A DNA stretch of 64,000 nucleotides from Larus michahellis (lineage: Eukaryota; Chordata; Aves; Charadriiformes; Laridae). How positions within the stretch are numbered: position 1 is the stretch's first letter; each line of letters opens with the position of its first letter. The DNA is taken from contig NC_133901.1 in NCBI RefSeq assembly GCF_964199755.1, positions 25,081,583 to 25,145,582 of the forward strand, given 5' to 3'. The position numbers and the translations under genes are program-made. Below, piece by piece: positions 62,901-64,000 of this stretch. The notes beneath the pieces are model-generated. The model saw only the letters and a program-made list of their open reading frames with translations, was not told the DNA's origin and did no database searches.

Positions 62901-64000
62901 ATTATTCCTAAAGTGCTGTTGCTTACAAACCGCGTCTTGTCACAGCGGATTTACAGCTTTTGCCATAGGAAGTTTTCAGGTGGGGCTTTAACCCGTAGCA
63001 TGGTACGCTTTTGTTACAAGTTTCCAAACAGTAGTAAACTAGCACAGTTTTGTATAGGTTACGTATTGTAATCCTTACTCAATATTTGTATTATTTATAG
63101 CTTTCTTGTTAACATTCTTTATCCACATTTGTTAAACAGTTGTGTAGGTGTACTCAATGAAGAATTCAGCCCCTTTGGCCATTTTATTTGATGAATCGAA
63201 TGGAAGGACAGCTGCATTATTACGTGGTACAGTTTACGTCTTTTCTGGGTATTAAAATACTATTTTTACTTTTGTAGAACCTTGCTAAACTAGTCAGTAC
63301 TTAAAATCTCTCACTTTTTTAATCTGCATTCACATTTGAATGAAACAACCTGTATGCGAGGGCTGAGGAAAGAATTTTTTAACTTGAAGTGTAAATGTTT
63401 AAGATCTACCTTCTGATAGGTTTTGGGTTTTTCCTTCCTCTTTCTAATAGTCCTTTCCCGCAATAAAGGAAAACACATTTTAGTAAAGTACGTTCTGATC
63501 TGTAATCAAAATTTGATAGATCTAAAACAATATTTTATATAAACACTAACACCTCATTCAGACTAAAGCAAGAACAAAACTTGCTGCTGTTCCCTTCAAC
63601 TCACTTAATGGAAACCAGAGTATTTTAACTAGGAATCACCTGGAGGATAGGATCCGTTCATGGCATCTGATTCATAATTCAATATGATGACTGTGTGTGT
63701 CAAACAATTGCAAAGATAGGTCGGCAAAAGTTGCCTTGTGAAGAAATAGCAAAATTTTAAAAATAAATTGGGTTACAGGCTGAGTGCAGTGTGAATATTC
63801 ACTTCGTGCAGAATTCGTAGAACCAGCATGGATGCAAGTAGATTTATCCTCACTCTATGACTTTTTATAAACCACCCACCTTCTAGTTTGTCATTTAAAA
63901 ATAACTGTAGCAGACAAACTGTCTTCATTTTTTTTAGCCATGATGTGCACTCAAATAATGGATGTTATTCAACTTTATGAAGTAACATGATTAATTTTTA
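59953..64000 (+). other. DIPK2A: DIPK2A intron 1 (5' part, runs out of the window)
   Basis: The first 300 bp are still CpG-island sequence, and after about 60.3 kb it becomes AT-rich. I searched for the second coding exon (the half following LVLQ in human) and did not find it. The only repeat seen is a short (AAAT)n run at 62521-62543. A 151-codon minus-strand open frame at 61978-62433 has no recognisable similarity and is treated as chance. Confidence 0.8.
62521..62543. repeat. (AAAT)n microsatellite
   Basis: Four to five AAAT/AAATA units in DIPK2A intron 1. Confidence 0.85.

Noticed and set aside
60260..64000. DIPK2A exon 2 inside the window
   Set aside because: No stretch resembling the C-terminal half of DIPK2A was found on the plus strand.

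Overview
The window looks like nuclear DNA of a bird. It is AT-rich intronic and intergenic sequence with widely spaced vertebrate exons, chicken-repeat-1 (CR1) LINEs of several ages, very old amniote SINE/MIR-like relics, and one GC-rich CpG-island promoter. The species cannot be fixed from the sequence. There is no bacterial, plasmid or CRISPR content.

Two protein genes are recognisable, arranged head to head. On the minus strand, positions 1 to about 28.2 kb hold the 5' part of SLC9A9 (NHE9, an endosomal Na+(K+)/H+ exchanger). Coding exon 1 is 27779-27953, exon 2 is 17277-17479, exon 3 is 13166-13243 and exon 4 is 12627-12703. Splice phases are consistent throughout, and the four exons encode about 178 residues. 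The rest of the gene lies beyond position 1. On the plus strand, a CpG island (about 58.15-60.26 kb) carries the first coding exon of DIPK2A (C3orf58/HASF/DIA1; 59299-59952, 218 codons) and the start of its first intron, which runs to the window end. The spacer of about 31 kb between the two 5' ends has no recognisable coding gene.

By region: 1-12.6 kb is SLC9A9 intron 4, with two old CR1 fragments and a long pure TTATA microsatellite. From 12.6 to 28.2 kb lie exons 4-1 and introns 3-1, with a fairly well preserved sense-strand CR1 just upstream of exon 2. From 28.2 to 58.1 kb is the intergenic spacer, with a 2-kb CR1 whose reverse-transcriptase catalytic motif is mutated, a CR1 piece without its usual 3' end, old L3/MIR-type relics, a small LTR-like scrap, local duplications, a perfect 17-bp inverted repeat and several X-box-like palindromes. 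From 58.1 to 64 kb is the DIPK2A promoter, exon 1 and intron 1.

SLC9A9 and DIPK2A are also divergent neighbours in human (3q24), a region studied in autism, so the spacer is a plausible home for shared regulation. I did not find a convincing undescribed system. The most checkable observations are the X-box pair, the long inverted repeat, the short uORF overlapping the SLC9A9 start, and the sense CR1 next to exon 2.
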